A stretch of 22,792 nucleotides of DNA. Source: Chloroflexota bacterium. GTDB lineage: Bacteria > Chloroflexota > Chloroflexia > Thermomicrobiales > JADLAZ01. The stretch lies in NCBI GenBank assembly GCA_020849725.1, contig JADLAZ010000158.1, positions 1 to 22,792 on the forward strand, read 5' to 3'. Below the pieces are notes generated by a model, which searched no databases, was not told the origin of the DNA, and saw only the letters and a list, made by a program, of their open reading frames with translations. The position numbers and the translations under genes were made by a program. This document shows positions 1-6,771 of the stretch, piece after piece. Position 1 is the stretch's first letter; every line of letters starts with the position of its first letter.

Positions 1-417
1 CGCTTCCCGTTTGGCACCGGCACGCTTGGCTACGGCGTCCCGGCGGCCGTTGGCGCCCGGCTGGCCTGTCCCGATCGCGAGGTCGTGGTCGTGGCCGGCG
101 ACGGCGCGTTCCTGTACAACCCGCAAGAGCTGGCGACGATGATGCGCTACGGCCAGAAGATCACTGTCATCATCGCCAACGATGGCAACTACGGCGCGAT
201 CAAGCACAACATGGAGGAAAACTTCGGCCGGGCGATCGCCTACGACCTGGCCAATCCGGACTTCGTGCAACTGGGCCAGGCCTTCGGTATGCGCGCCCGC
301 CGCCTGCAGTCACCCGACCAGATCGGCGTCGCCCTGGCCGAAGCCCTGGCCGGCGACCGCGCTACGCTGATCGACGTGCCACTGGAGTTGCGCCCGCCAC
401 GCCAGTTCTACACCTGA
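1..417 (+). CDS. Thiamine-diphosphate-dependent enzyme, C-terminal part (acetolactate synthase/decarboxylase-like), 5' truncated
   Basis: The frame is open from the first base of the window to a TGA at 415-417, so this is the last 138 residues of a longer protein whose start lies outside. It contains the thiamine-diphosphate binding signature: GDG in 'VVVVAGDGAF', about 27 residues, then 'IIANDGNYG', which supplies the Mg-binding Asn. It is preceded by 'GTGTLGYGVPAAVGA', typical of the C-terminal pyrophosphate-binding domain of acetolactate synthase, benzoylformate decarboxylase and related enzymes. These enzymes decarboxylate or ligate 2-oxo acids in the cytoplasm. The substrate-specific parts are missing, so substrate cannot be assigned. 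The next gene begins about 60 bases downstream on the same strand, so the two may be co-transcribed. Family assignment is firm; exact enzyme is unknown. Confidence 0.9.
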   Translation, partial: RFPFGTGTLGYGVPAAVGARLACPDREVVVVAGDGAFLYNPQELATMMRYGQKITVIIANDGNYGAIKHNMEENFGRAIAYDLANPDFVQLGQAFGMRARRLQSPDQIGVALAEALAGDRATLIDVPLELRPPRQFYT

Positions 418-476
418 TCGAGACCTCCTCTGGTAGCGTGCCGATCGGCTGTTCGTCATCTTGGAGTTGCTGTGTG

Positions 477-1343
477 ATGCAACCGATCCGGTTCGGGATC
501 TCCCTGTCTCAGCACTACCACGACTGGCCGGCGCTGGTGGCAGAAGCACGCCTGGCCGACGAGTGTGGCTTCGATTCGCTGTGGGTCTTCGACCACCTCG
601 TGTCGATGCGCGACGGCGTCGATGGGCCGACGATGGAAGCATGGATGCTGCTGGCGGCACTGGCGCCGCTCACGCGCCACCTCCAGCTCGGCACGCTGGT
701 GACGAGCAATACTTTTCGCCATCCGGCGCTGCTGGCCAAGCAGGCAGTCACGTTGGACCACGTCAGTGGCGGCCGAGCCATGCTCGGCGTCGGCGCGGGC
801 TGGTACGAGGATGAGCACCGCATGTACGGCATCCCATTGCCGCCAATCGGCGAGCGCGTCGAGCGGTTCGGTGAGGCGCTGGCCATCATCGACCGCCTGA
901 TGACCAGCGAGCGAACGACGTTCGCCGGCCGGCACTACCAGTTGGTGGATGCGCCCTTCGCTCCGAAGGCCGTCCAGCAGCCCCGCATCCCTGTCCTGAT
1001 CGGCGCGAAGAAGCCACGCATGCTGCGCCTGGTTGCCCGCTACGCTGACATCTATGATGCGGACGCTGCGCCCGACGACCCCGCCGAAACGGACATCGCC
1101 GCCCGACTGGCCCAGCTTGACGAGTTCTGCCGCGAGTTCGGGCGCGACCCGGCCACGCTGCGGCGGTCGGTGTGGTCGCGCACGGCGCTGCGCTCGGCCA
1201 GTGAGACGGCCGCCTTCATCGCCGCCTACCGGTCGCTCGGCTTCACCGACTTCTTCTTCAAGCTGCCGGACCCCGACCAGTTCGCGACCGTGCGCCAGAG
1301 AGCGACGACCGTCATCGCCGCCGCGCGCATCGGCCAGGCGTGA
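477..1343 (+). CDS. Luciferase-like (LLM class, F420-type) oxidoreductase
   Basis: A 288-residue luciferase-like TIM-barrel oxidoreductase. The opening 'IRFGISLSQ', the 'ADECGFDSLWVFDHL' segment and 'GGRAMLGVGAGWYEDEH' are hallmarks of the F420-dependent branch (methylene-H4MPT reductase / glucose-6-phosphate dehydrogenase-like relatives). Such enzymes move hydride between a reduced flavin or F420 and an organic substrate in the cytosol; the substrate cannot be read from sequence. The ATG at 477 is chosen because a GGAG stands about 10 bases upstream and the family begins just before 'IRFG'; an in-frame GTG at 438 would add an unrelated Ser/Cys-rich extension. It follows the thiamine-diphosphate enzyme closely on the same strand. 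Use of F420 rather than FMN is an inference from motif similarity. Confidence 0.9.
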   Translation: MQPIRFGISLSQHYHDWPALVAEARLADECGFDSLWVFDHLVSMRDGVDGPTMEAWMLLAALAPLTRHLQLGTLVTSNTFRHPALLAKQAVTLDHVSGGRAMLGVGAGWYEDEHRMYGIPLPPIGERVERFGEALAIIDRLMTSERTTFAGRHYQLVDAPFAPKAVQQPRIPVLIGAKKPRMLRLVARYADIYDADAAPDDPAETDIAARLAQLDEFCREFGRDPATLRRSVWSRTALRSASETAAFIAAYRSLGFTDFFFKLPDPDQFATVRQRATTVIAAARIGQA

Positions 1344-1442
1344 ACCTGGTGAGACTGCCCCCGGTGTGACGGGCCGCAGTCACGACCGGCAGCACGCCTG
1401 GTTGGCGCGAGCGCTGCCGACATGGGAGCTGGGCACGTCGGC

Positions 1443-1472
1443 ATGCCACGGGCGCTGGACGTGCTGTACGAT
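1443..1472 (+). promoter_or_regulatory. Possible sigma70-type promoter for the M16 peptidase gene
   Basis: ATGCCA at 1443-1448 and TACGAT at 1467-1472 are separated by 18 bases, about 47 bases ahead of the GTG start. Each hexamer keeps four or five of six consensus positions. In G+C-rich DNA this is suggestive only. The rest of the 176-base gap (1344-1519) shows no other feature. Confidence 0.3.
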
Positions 1473-1519
1473 ACGCCGTCCGTTCGCGTGGGCGACGGCT
1501 GAGTGCGCGGGAGGGCGGC

Positions 1520-2818
1520 GTGGATTTCGCGCGGACGGTCCTGCCGAACGGAGTACCGGTGCTGACGCACGCGGCGCCGGCTGCGTTCGGCGCACGGCTG
1601 CGGCTGGCGTTCCGCGCCGGGGCGGCGCAGGAGGCGCCCGGTGAGGAGGGGCTGGCCCATCTGGCCGAGCACATGCCGTTCAAGGGCAGCCTGACGCGCG
1701 ACGCGCAAGCGGTCGCGAGGGCCGTCGAGCGGCGCGGCGGCGAGATCGACGCCTTCACCGACCATCACGAGACGAGCTATCTTGCGACGGGACCAGGGCC
1801 TGCGATGGGGGATATCTTCGCAGTGCTGGGCGATATTCTGCGCTTTCCGCGGCTCGACCCTGCCGACCTCGAGCGTGAGCGGGCGGTCATCATCGAGGAG
1901 TTGCGCACCTACGAGGACGAGCCAGCGACGATCGCCTATCAGTCGGCGCTGGCCGGCCTGTGGCGCGGCTGGCCGTTGGCGCGGCCGGTGGCCGGACGGC
2001 GCGACACGGTCACTCAGTTGACGATCGAGCAGGTGCGTGGCTGGTTTGCCGGTCAGTACGGCGCCGACCGGTTGGTGATCGCCGCGGCCGGCGCCGTCGA
2101 CCACGACGAGATCGTCGGCCTGAGCCGGCGGTATTTCGCCGAGTTGCCGGTCGTCGGGCCGACGACGCCAGCCGCGGTCGAACCAGCGGGCGACGGACCG
2201 GTAGCGGGCCTGCAGGTGCGCGACAGTGAGCAGGTCGCCGTCTGCCTGGCCATGCCGGCGCCGGCGGAGACGGACCCACGCCTGCCGGCGATCGAGGCCC
2301 TAGCGATGGTCCTCGGCGGGAATGACTGCTCGCGCCTGTTCGCGCGCCTGCGGGACGAGCTTGGCCTCGTCTACGGCATCGACGCCGCTGTCGAGGTCGG
2401 GCCGACAGTCAGCCAGATCATCATCGCCACCGAGTGCGCGCCGCGCTCGTTGGTCACGGTGCTGCGCGAGATCGAACAGGCGCTGGACGAGCTGATCGTT
2501 GTCCCCCCGGCCGCCGACGAGCTGGCTGACGCGTTGATGGTGCTGCGGGCCCGCTGGCTGCTGCCATTCGATACGCCCGCCAGCTACGCCGACTGGCTGG
2601 CCACGCGTGAGATGTGGTACGGGTGCATCGACGGTCCAGCGCAGGTGGCGCGGCGGTTTGAAGCCGTCACTCCGGCGGCCGTCCATGAGGTGGCGCGGAC
2701 CTGCCTGGCGCCGGCCACGCGCCACCTCGGCCTGGTCGGGCCGTTGGCGCGCACGTGGCGGCCGGCCGGCTGGCGTGTCGAGCCGGTGCCCCGACCGCGC
2801 GGCAATCGCCGGCATTGA
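1520..2818 (+). CDS. M16 family zinc peptidase (pitrilysin / processing-peptidase-like)
   Basis: A 432-residue single-unit M16B peptidase, the usual length for bacterial half-clamshell members. The inverted zinc motif HLAEH is at residues 47-51 (H47 and H51 metal ligands, E50 the catalytic base). The third ligand is expected at E127 in 'IIEELR', 76 residues after H51, with the supporting E120 seven residues earlier, as in pitrilysin. 'ELGLVYGIDA' in the second half matches the conserved C-terminal domain segment. All catalytic residues are present, so it should be active; no signal peptide is visible, so it is probably cytoplasmic. Start is GTG at 1520 with GGGAGG at 1509-1514. These enzymes often work in pairs, but no inactive partner lies next to it. 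It converges with the XRE gene, leaving only 15 bases between stops. Confidence 0.93.
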   Translation: MDFARTVLPNGVPVLTHAAPAAFGARLRLAFRAGAAQEAPGEEGLAHLAEHMPFKGSLTRDAQAVARAVERRGGEIDAFTDHHETSYLATGPGPAMGDIFAVLGDILRFPRLDPADLERERAVIIEELRTYEDEPATIAYQSALAGLWRGWPLARPVAGRRDTVTQLTIEQVRGWFAGQYGADRLVIAAAGAVDHDEIVGLSRRYFAELPVVGPTTPAAVEPAGDGPVAGLQVRDSEQVAVCLAMPAPAETDPRLPAIEALAMVLGGNDCSRLFARLRDELGLVYGIDAAVEVGPTVSQIIIATECAPRSLVTVLREIEQALDELIVVPPAADELADALMVLRARWLLPFDTPASYADWLATREMWYGCIDGPAQVARRFEAVTPAAVHEVARTCLAPATRHLGLVGPLARTWRPAGWRVEPVPRPRGNRRH

Positions 2819-2833
2819 GGGCCGGCCTCTGCG

Positions 2834-3193
2834 TCAGCGCCAGTGCTCGGCGATGGCAATGATCGTATCGCGCAGGGCTTGGCGGCTGGCCGCGTCGAGC
2901 GACGGTCGGCGCAGTGCCGTCAGGAGCGCCGCCAACGCCGGGTCATTCATGCTGGCTGGCTCCAGGCTGGGTGGCAGATAACCGGCCGCGGCGACCAACC
3001 GATCGGTATCGGTGGCGTCCAGGCCGAGGCCGCTCGCCAGCGCCACTACCTGCTCGCGCGAGGTCGGCGCGCTGGCGCCGCTCAGGATGCGGCTGTAGCG
3101 ACCAGGATCGAGGCCGGCGGCCTGGGCAACAGCGCGCTGAGAGCGGCCGGCGCGACGCTGCAGGTCGCCGAGGAGGGCAGCAAAGGCGGTCAT
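2834..3193 (-). CDS. XRE-family helix-turn-helix transcriptional regulator
   Basis: A 119-residue protein with one N-terminal Cro/C1-type helix-turn-helix (about residues 15-60). 'SQRAVAQAAGLDPGRYSRILSG' provides the two helices, and 'LASGLGLDATDTDRLVAAAGYLP' is the later-helix segment typical of the family. The C-terminal 45 residues are Ala/Leu-rich and could mediate dimerisation. It probably binds an inverted repeat as a dimer. The start ATG at 3193 has GGGAGA a few bases upstream. It diverges from the 70-residue HTH-like gene across a 223-base region that contains a 24-bp inverted repeat and a 14-bp palindrome, so autoregulation and control of that neighbour are plausible inferences. There is no phage or plasmid gene nearby. 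Family firm; targets unknown. Confidence 0.88.
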   Translation of the reverse strand: MTAFAALLGDLQRRAGRSQRAVAQAAGLDPGRYSRILSGASAPTSREQVVALASGLGLDATDTDRLVAAAGYLPPSLEPASMNDPALAALLTALRRPSLDAASRQALRDTIIAIAEHWR

Positions 3194-3255
3194 GCATGTC
3201 TCCCATGGGCCGACGCCGGCCTAATGGGTGAACCGAGCGCCGGCCGGCTGCCATG

Positions 3256-3279
3256 GTAGCGTGGCGTCGACGACGCTAC
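3256..3279. promoter_or_regulatory. 24-bp inverted repeat, candidate operator
   Basis: GTAGCGT (3256-3262) and ACGCTAC (3273-3279) are perfect 7-base inverted arms separated by 10 bases that include the palindrome GTCGAC. The site is between the divergent XRE regulator and the 70-residue HTH-like gene. Arm length and spacing suit a dimeric XRE repressor. Function as an operator is inferred from position and symmetry. Confidence 0.45.
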
Positions 3280-3282
3280 AAC

Positions 3283-3296
3283 CGGCGCATGCGCCG
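3283..3296. promoter_or_regulatory. 14-bp perfect palindrome upstream of the small HTH gene promoter
   Basis: CGGCGCATGCGCCG is its own reverse complement and ends four bases before the candidate -35 element at 3300. It could be a regulator binding site beside the 24-bp repeat. G+C-rich DNA makes such palindromes fairly common by chance. Confidence 0.35.
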
Positions 3297-3299
3297 ATA

Positions 3300-3329
3300 T
3301 TGCCGAATGTGCCCGGCGTCTGCTATACT
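3300..3329 (+). promoter_or_regulatory. Candidate sigma70 promoter for the 70-residue HTH-like gene
   Basis: TTGCCG at 3300-3305 and TATACT at 3324-3329 are separated by 18 bases. TATACT is a good -10 match and stands out in this G+C-rich context. A transcript would start near 3336, giving a leader of about 80 bases before the ATG at 3417. Confidence 0.6.
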
Positions 3330-3416
3330 CCTGGCATCCAGATAGAGCGGGCGGCCGAAAGCGCCGAGAGAGCCGGGCCGATGATCGCATCTTGCCCGGA
3401 TGGAGGAGGGGCCACC

Positions 3417-3629
3417 ATGGTGGCGCGCATGACCTTGACACAGATCGCCCAGTACCTTGGCACCGACGAGCACATGGCGCACGCGGCGCTGAACCGGATC
3501 GGCGTCGTCAGCCCGATGGGTGGCGACGAGTCGACACTCATGCTGGTGCGCGATCTGGAGCGCGCCATTGAGGAGATCGAGCAACGCCGCAAGTGGGCCG
3601 CGGCGGCGTCAGCGATCCGGGTATCCTGA
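3417..3629 (+). CDS. Small HTH-like protein of unknown function, 70 residues
   Basis: This short gene is supported by a strong ribosome binding site (GGAGGAGGGG at 3402-3411), a good upstream promoter and a strong hairpin straddling its stop codon. The first 30 residues, with 'TLTQIAQYLGTDEHMAHAALNRIG', read like a small helix-turn-helix of the excisionase/MerR type: a helix, a short turn at GTDE and a possible recognition helix. The C-terminal half ('LERAIEEIEQRRKW') is a charged amphipathic helix that could pair as a coiled coil. An in-frame ATG at 3381 would add 12 residues but lacks a binding site. It is divergent from the XRE regulator. I do not recognise a named family; DNA binding is an inference. 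Confidence 0.75.
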   Translation: MVARMTLTQIAQYLGTDEHMAHAALNRIGVVSPMGGDESTLMLVRDLERAIEEIEQRRKWAAAASAIRVS

Positions 3630-3674
3630 TCGCCGGCGCGTCCCGGGCAACGGGACGGTCGCGCCGGCGATCAG
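3626..3674 (+). terminator. Strong hairpin with 15-bp perfect stem at the end of the 70-residue gene
   Basis: The arms 3626-3640 and 3660-3674 are exact 15-base inverted complements, and the loop contains a further 5-bp stem (TCCCG 3641-3645 with CGGGA 3651-3655). The hairpin begins on the stop codon of the small gene. No T-run follows, so it is either a G+C-rich factor-independent terminator of atypical form or an RNA 3'-end stabiliser. Confidence 0.65.
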
Positions 3675-3704
3675 CCTGACGCGTCACCGGGTGGGGCGGC
3701 GCGG

Positions 3705-3710
3705 TACAAT
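3705..3710 (+). promoter_or_regulatory. Possible -10 element for the ferredoxin-thioredoxin gene
   Basis: TACAAT at 3705-3710 follows the upstream terminator hairpin and precedes the ATG at 3802 by about 90 bases. It matches five of six -10 positions, but no convincing -35 hexamer is found at the right distance, so the call is weak. Confidence 0.35.
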
Positions 3711-3801
3711 CGCCTGATGCGCGCCCGTGCTGGCGCGCGCTATCCGTGCCGCGCCAGAGCGGCGATATCCGCCGCGCCGAGTGTGCAATAGAGGGAGCGC
3801 C

Positions 3802-4572
3802 ATGCCGGCTCTGATTGACCAGTCGGTCTGCAATTGTGCGCCGCGCTGCTTCGCGATCCCGGCCTGCCCGGTCGACGCGATCGCGTTTCGTGTCGAACTC
3901 GGGCTGGTGACGATCGAGTCGGAGCGCTGTGGCGCCTGTCCTGGCCCGTGCACCAACTTCTGCGATCGGTCAGCGATTAAGTTCAGCCCATCCTACGACG
4001 ACTTCGATCTCCTGGAGGCGCGCGTCCTGGGCACGCTGACCTCCGACGAGATCGCCGCCGAGCGCACCCGCCGCAAGGCCGAGGCGGCCCGTCTGGCCGA
4101 GGCAGCCAGAGTCTCTCCGGTCGTCGCGCTGACCGCGGCCACCTTCCAGCAGACACTGCGGACGACGGACCTGCCCGTTGCCATCGACTTCTGGGCCGAC
4201 TGGTGCGGACCCTGCAAGCAGATGGCGCCGGTGTTCGAGAGGCTCGCTACCGAATATGCTGGGCAGATGCTCTTCGCCAAGGTCGATACTGATGCCGAGC
4301 AGGCGCTGGCGGCGCAACTGGGCATCCAGAGCCTGCCGACGCTGCTGTTCGTCTTCCGTGGCCAGCTGGTCGACCGAGTTGTTGGCGCGCTGCCGGCGCC
4401 GCAGTTGCAGGCACGCATTGCCCAGGTGCTGGCGATGGTACAGTCGGCGATGGGTGGTGGGCCGCCCGCTGGCAACGCCGGACCAGCCCCGAGCCGGCCT
4501 GCGTCACCGACTGGCCGCGGTGCGCAGTCAGAGCCGCCGCGGCCGACCAAGCCGCGCATCATCCTGCCCTGA
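3802..4572 (+). CDS. Ferredoxin-like domain fused to thioredoxin
   Basis: A 256-residue two-domain redox protein. Residues 1-60 hold eight cysteines in two groups, C10, C12, C16, C22-Pro and C43, C46, C50, C54, resembling a 2[4Fe-4S] ferredoxin with altered spacing. After a charged helical linker (about 75-105), residues 106-215 form a complete thioredoxin: 'WADWCGPCK' with active-site C135 and C138, and the cis-Pro at P179 in 'SLPT'. The tail (217-256) is Pro/Gly-rich and looks disordered. The ATG at 3802 has GAGGGAG at 3791-3797. Known family knowledge makes it a cytosolic dithiol-disulfide reductase; the inference is that the Fe-S part feeds electrons to it or recognises a partner. No thioredoxin reductase gene is adjacent. 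Confidence 0.88.
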   Translation: MPALIDQSVCNCAPRCFAIPACPVDAIAFRVELGLVTIESERCGACPGPCTNFCDRSAIKFSPSYDDFDLLEARVLGTLTSDEIAAERTRRKAEAARLAEAARVSPVVALTAATFQQTLRTTDLPVAIDFWADWCGPCKQMAPVFERLATEYAGQMLFAKVDTDAEQALAAQLGIQSLPTLLFVFRGQLVDRVVGALPAPQLQARIAQVLAMVQSAMGGGPPAGNAGPAPSRPASPTGRGAQSEPPRPTKPRIILP

Positions 4573-4613
4573 CCGGCTCGGACACCGCGCCCGTTTCCGG
4601 GGAGAGGTGCCAA

Positions 4614-5351
4614 ATGCGAACCGGCGGTCGCGTGCTGGCGCTGCTGCTCCTCGCGCTAGCGTTGCTCAGCGGGTGCGAGCTCCTCGACGACGGACCAGCG
4701 GCACGCGGCGCCATCGAGGCGCCGCCGCCGCCAACCCTGGCGCCGACCCGGCCGCCGGCGAGCGATCGCGCCGAGCCGACCCGGCCACCAGCGACCAGCA
4801 GGCCGACTGCGGCGCCGACCACTACGGTCACCGTTACGCCAACGTCACTGGCCACGCCGACGCGGCCGGTGGCCGGTCGCACGCCGCAACCAGCGGCCAG
4901 CGGCTATCGGCGCTTCACATCGACGCGTCTCGCCTATGCGATCGACTACCTGGAGACGTGGCACCCAAGCGGCGACGCGCGCTTCGAGGGAGGGGAAGGG
5001 GACCTCTTCCGCAGCGCGACGGCCGGCGCGCTGGTCAGCTACGTATCGGTCGTCACTGTGCCGCTGTCGGCGGGCACGACGTCCGGTCTCGTCTTCGAGG
5101 CCAGCCTGGCTGAGCTAGCCGAGGCCGGCATCCGCCCGACGGCCGTGGTCGAGCGTCTCGTCAATGGCGACGACGCCATTGTCCTTGAATACACGCTCAC
5201 GCGCGATGACCGGTCGCTTGCCATCACACAGGCCATGATCGTGCGACCGGAAAAGGCCTGGGTGGTGACGCTGACGACGACACCGGAGGAGACCGACCGG
5301 TTCGGGCCGGTGTTCAGCCACATGCTCGACAGTTTTCAAGCGTTGGACTGA
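4614..5351 (+). CDS. Lipoprotein with Thr-Pro spacer, unknown C-terminal domain
   Basis: A 245-residue secreted lipoprotein. Residues 1-20 are a lipoprotein signal peptide: MRTGGR, a Leu/Ala core and the lipobox 'LLSGC' with C21 as the lipidated residue after cleavage by signal peptidase II, whose gene is also in this window. Residues 35-95 are a Pro/Thr-rich, probably extended spacer ('PTRPPAS', 'TVTPTS' types). Residues 98-245 form a compact domain beginning 'YRRFTSTRLAYAIDYLETW', reminiscent of PsbP/DUF1795-like domains, but I would not assign a function. ATG at 4614 has GGGGAGAGG just upstream. It follows the thioredoxin fusion by 41 bases on the same strand and may share its transcript, so an extracytoplasmic redox link is possible but unproven. 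Confidence 0.85.
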   Translation: MRTGGRVLALLLLALALLSGCELLDDGPAARGAIEAPPPPTLAPTRPPASDRAEPTRPPATSRPTAAPTTTVTVTPTSLATPTRPVAGRTPQPAASGYRRFTSTRLAYAIDYLETWHPSGDARFEGGEGDLFRSATAGALVSYVSVVTVPLSAGTTSGLVFEASLAELAEAGIRPTAVVERLVNGDDAIVLEYTLTRDDRSLAITQAMIVRPEKAWVVTLTTTPEETDRFGPVFSHMLDSFQALD

Positions 5352-5360
5352 GCCGGGTCA

Positions 5361-5385
5361 GACGGCGTCACGCGCCCGCGCCGTC
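5361..5385. terminator. Hairpin between convergent lipoprotein and glnA genes
   Basis: GACGGCG (5361-5367) and CGCCGTC (5379-5385) form a perfect 7-bp stem with an 11-base loop in the 32-base gap between two convergent genes, touching the glnA stop. It could act in both directions. No T-run is present. Confidence 0.45.
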
Positions 5386-6745
5386 AGTACTGCGAGAGGT
5401 AGCGCGACAGCTCCCAGGGTGTCACCTGAAGCCGGAAGGAGTCCCACTCGCTCGATTTGGCCTCGACAAATCGATCGACGACGTGGCTGCCGAGCGTCTC
5501 GCGCACCAACTCGTCGCGGCGCAGGTCGTCCAGCGCCTCGCCGAGCGATCCGGGCAGCGTGCCCAGGCTGCGCGCCCGCAACTGCTCCGGCGTGAAGTGA
5601 TAGACATCTTCCTCGACCGGCGCGGGTGGCGCGAGGCCGCGCTCGACACCGTCCAGGCCACAGCGGAGCATGACGGCGAAGGCTAGGTAGGGATTGCAGG
5701 CCGGGTCGGGGCAGCGCAGTTCGACACGCGCCGCCTCACCGTTGGCAGAGTGGATCTTCGGGATGCGGACCAGCGCCGACCGGTTGGTGCGCGCCCAGGA
5801 GATGTATACCGGCGCCTCAAAGCCGGGCACCAGGCGCTTGTAGGAGTTGACCGTCGGCGCCAGGATCGCGCACATGCCGCGCGCATGCGCGAGCTGGCCG
5901 GCGACGAACTGGCGCGCCAGGTTCGAAAGGTTGTAGTCGTCATTCGGATCGAAAAATGCATTCTCGCCACTGGCCCGGTCGAACAGGCTCTGGTGCGTGT
6001 GCATGCCGGAGCCACTGATGCCGGCGAGCGGCTTCGGCATGAAGGTGGCGTAGACGCCATGCTGACTGGCAATCGCCTTGAGGCAGTACTTGAATGCCAG
6101 CGCGTTGTCTGCCGTCCGGATGGCGTCGCCGTATTCGAAGTCGATCTCGTGCTGACCCGGGGCGACCTCATGGTGGCTCGTCTCAACCAGGATACCTAGG
6201 TCTTCCAGCGCGTTGACCATGTCCTTGCGCAGGTTCGACGCTGTGTCGGTCGACAGGTCGAAGTAGCCGGCCTGGTCGTAGGTGAGGTACCGGCCCTGCT
6301 CGACGGCGTCGGCGTGGAACAGGAAGAACTCCAACTCGGGGCCGGTCTTGAAGTCGAAACCGAGGCGCTGGGCATGCTCGACGGCCCGCCGCAAGATGTA
6401 GCGTGGGTCGCCCTCGAACGGGCTGCCGTCCGGATTGAACACGTCACAGACGACCTTGGCCGTGACGGCGTTCGGGTCGCGCTCCCAGGGCAGAACAGCG
6501 AAAGTGGCTGGGTCCGGCACCAGGAACATGTCGGACTCGGCGATGCGAGCGAACCCTTCAATCGAGGAGCCATCGAACCACTTGCCGTGACTGAAGCAAG
6601 CGTCAAGCTGGTGCAGCGGGATGGTGACACTCTTGACCATGCCGACGATGTCGGTGAACTGCAGGTTCACAAAGCGCACGCGCTCGCGGTCGGCGAGCGC
6701 CATCACCTGCTCGCGGGTCAAGCCCTGTCCGGCATCCGTGCCCAT
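5384..6745 (-). CDS. glnA: Glutamine synthetase, type I (GSI-alpha-like)
   Basis: A 453-residue type I glutamine synthetase, making glutamine from glutamate, ammonia and ATP in the cytosol as a dodecamer. Signature segments are in order: 'WFDGSSIEGF' (57-66), 'GPELEFFLF' (135-143), 'APGQHEIDF' (195-203, metal-binding Glu), 'ISGSGMHTHQSLF' (243-255, nucleotide His), 'RLVPGFEAPV' (304-313, flexible Glu flap) and 'RVELRCPDPACNPYLA' (340-355). Around Y382 the sequence 'EDVYHFTPEQ' lacks the NLYDLP context of adenylylated GSI-beta enzymes, so feedback control rather than adenylylation is likely. Start is ATG at 6745 with AGGAG nine bases upstream; the frame is open further upstream but would run into dnaA. 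It lies 26 bases after dnaA on the same strand. Confidence 0.96.
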   Translation of the reverse strand: MGTDAGQGLTREQVMALADRERVRFVNLQFTDIVGMVKSVTIPLHQLDACFSHGKWFDGSSIEGFARIAESDMFLVPDPATFAVLPWERDPNAVTAKVVCDVFNPDGSPFEGDPRYILRRAVEHAQRLGFDFKTGPELEFFLFHADAVEQGRYLTYDQAGYFDLSTDTASNLRKDMVNALEDLGILVETSHHEVAPGQHEIDFEYGDAIRTADNALAFKYCLKAIASQHGVYATFMPKPLAGISGSGMHTHQSLFDRASGENAFFDPNDDYNLSNLARQFVAGQLAHARGMCAILAPTVNSYKRLVPGFEAPVYISWARTNRSALVRIPKIHSANGEAARVELRCPDPACNPYLAFAVMLRCGLDGVERGLAPPAPVEEDVYHFTPEQLRARSLGTLPGSLGEALDDLRRDELVRETLGSHVVDRFVEAKSSEWDSFRLQVTPWELSRYLSQY

Positions 6746-6771
6746 CGCAGCATGCTCCTGGTGACCCAGCG

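Noticed and set aside
1033..1644. Forward ORF of 203 codons bridging the LLM gene and the M16 gene
   Set aside because: It overlaps two well-supported genes, and its product is Arg/Pro/Ser-rich as expected for an out-of-frame reading.
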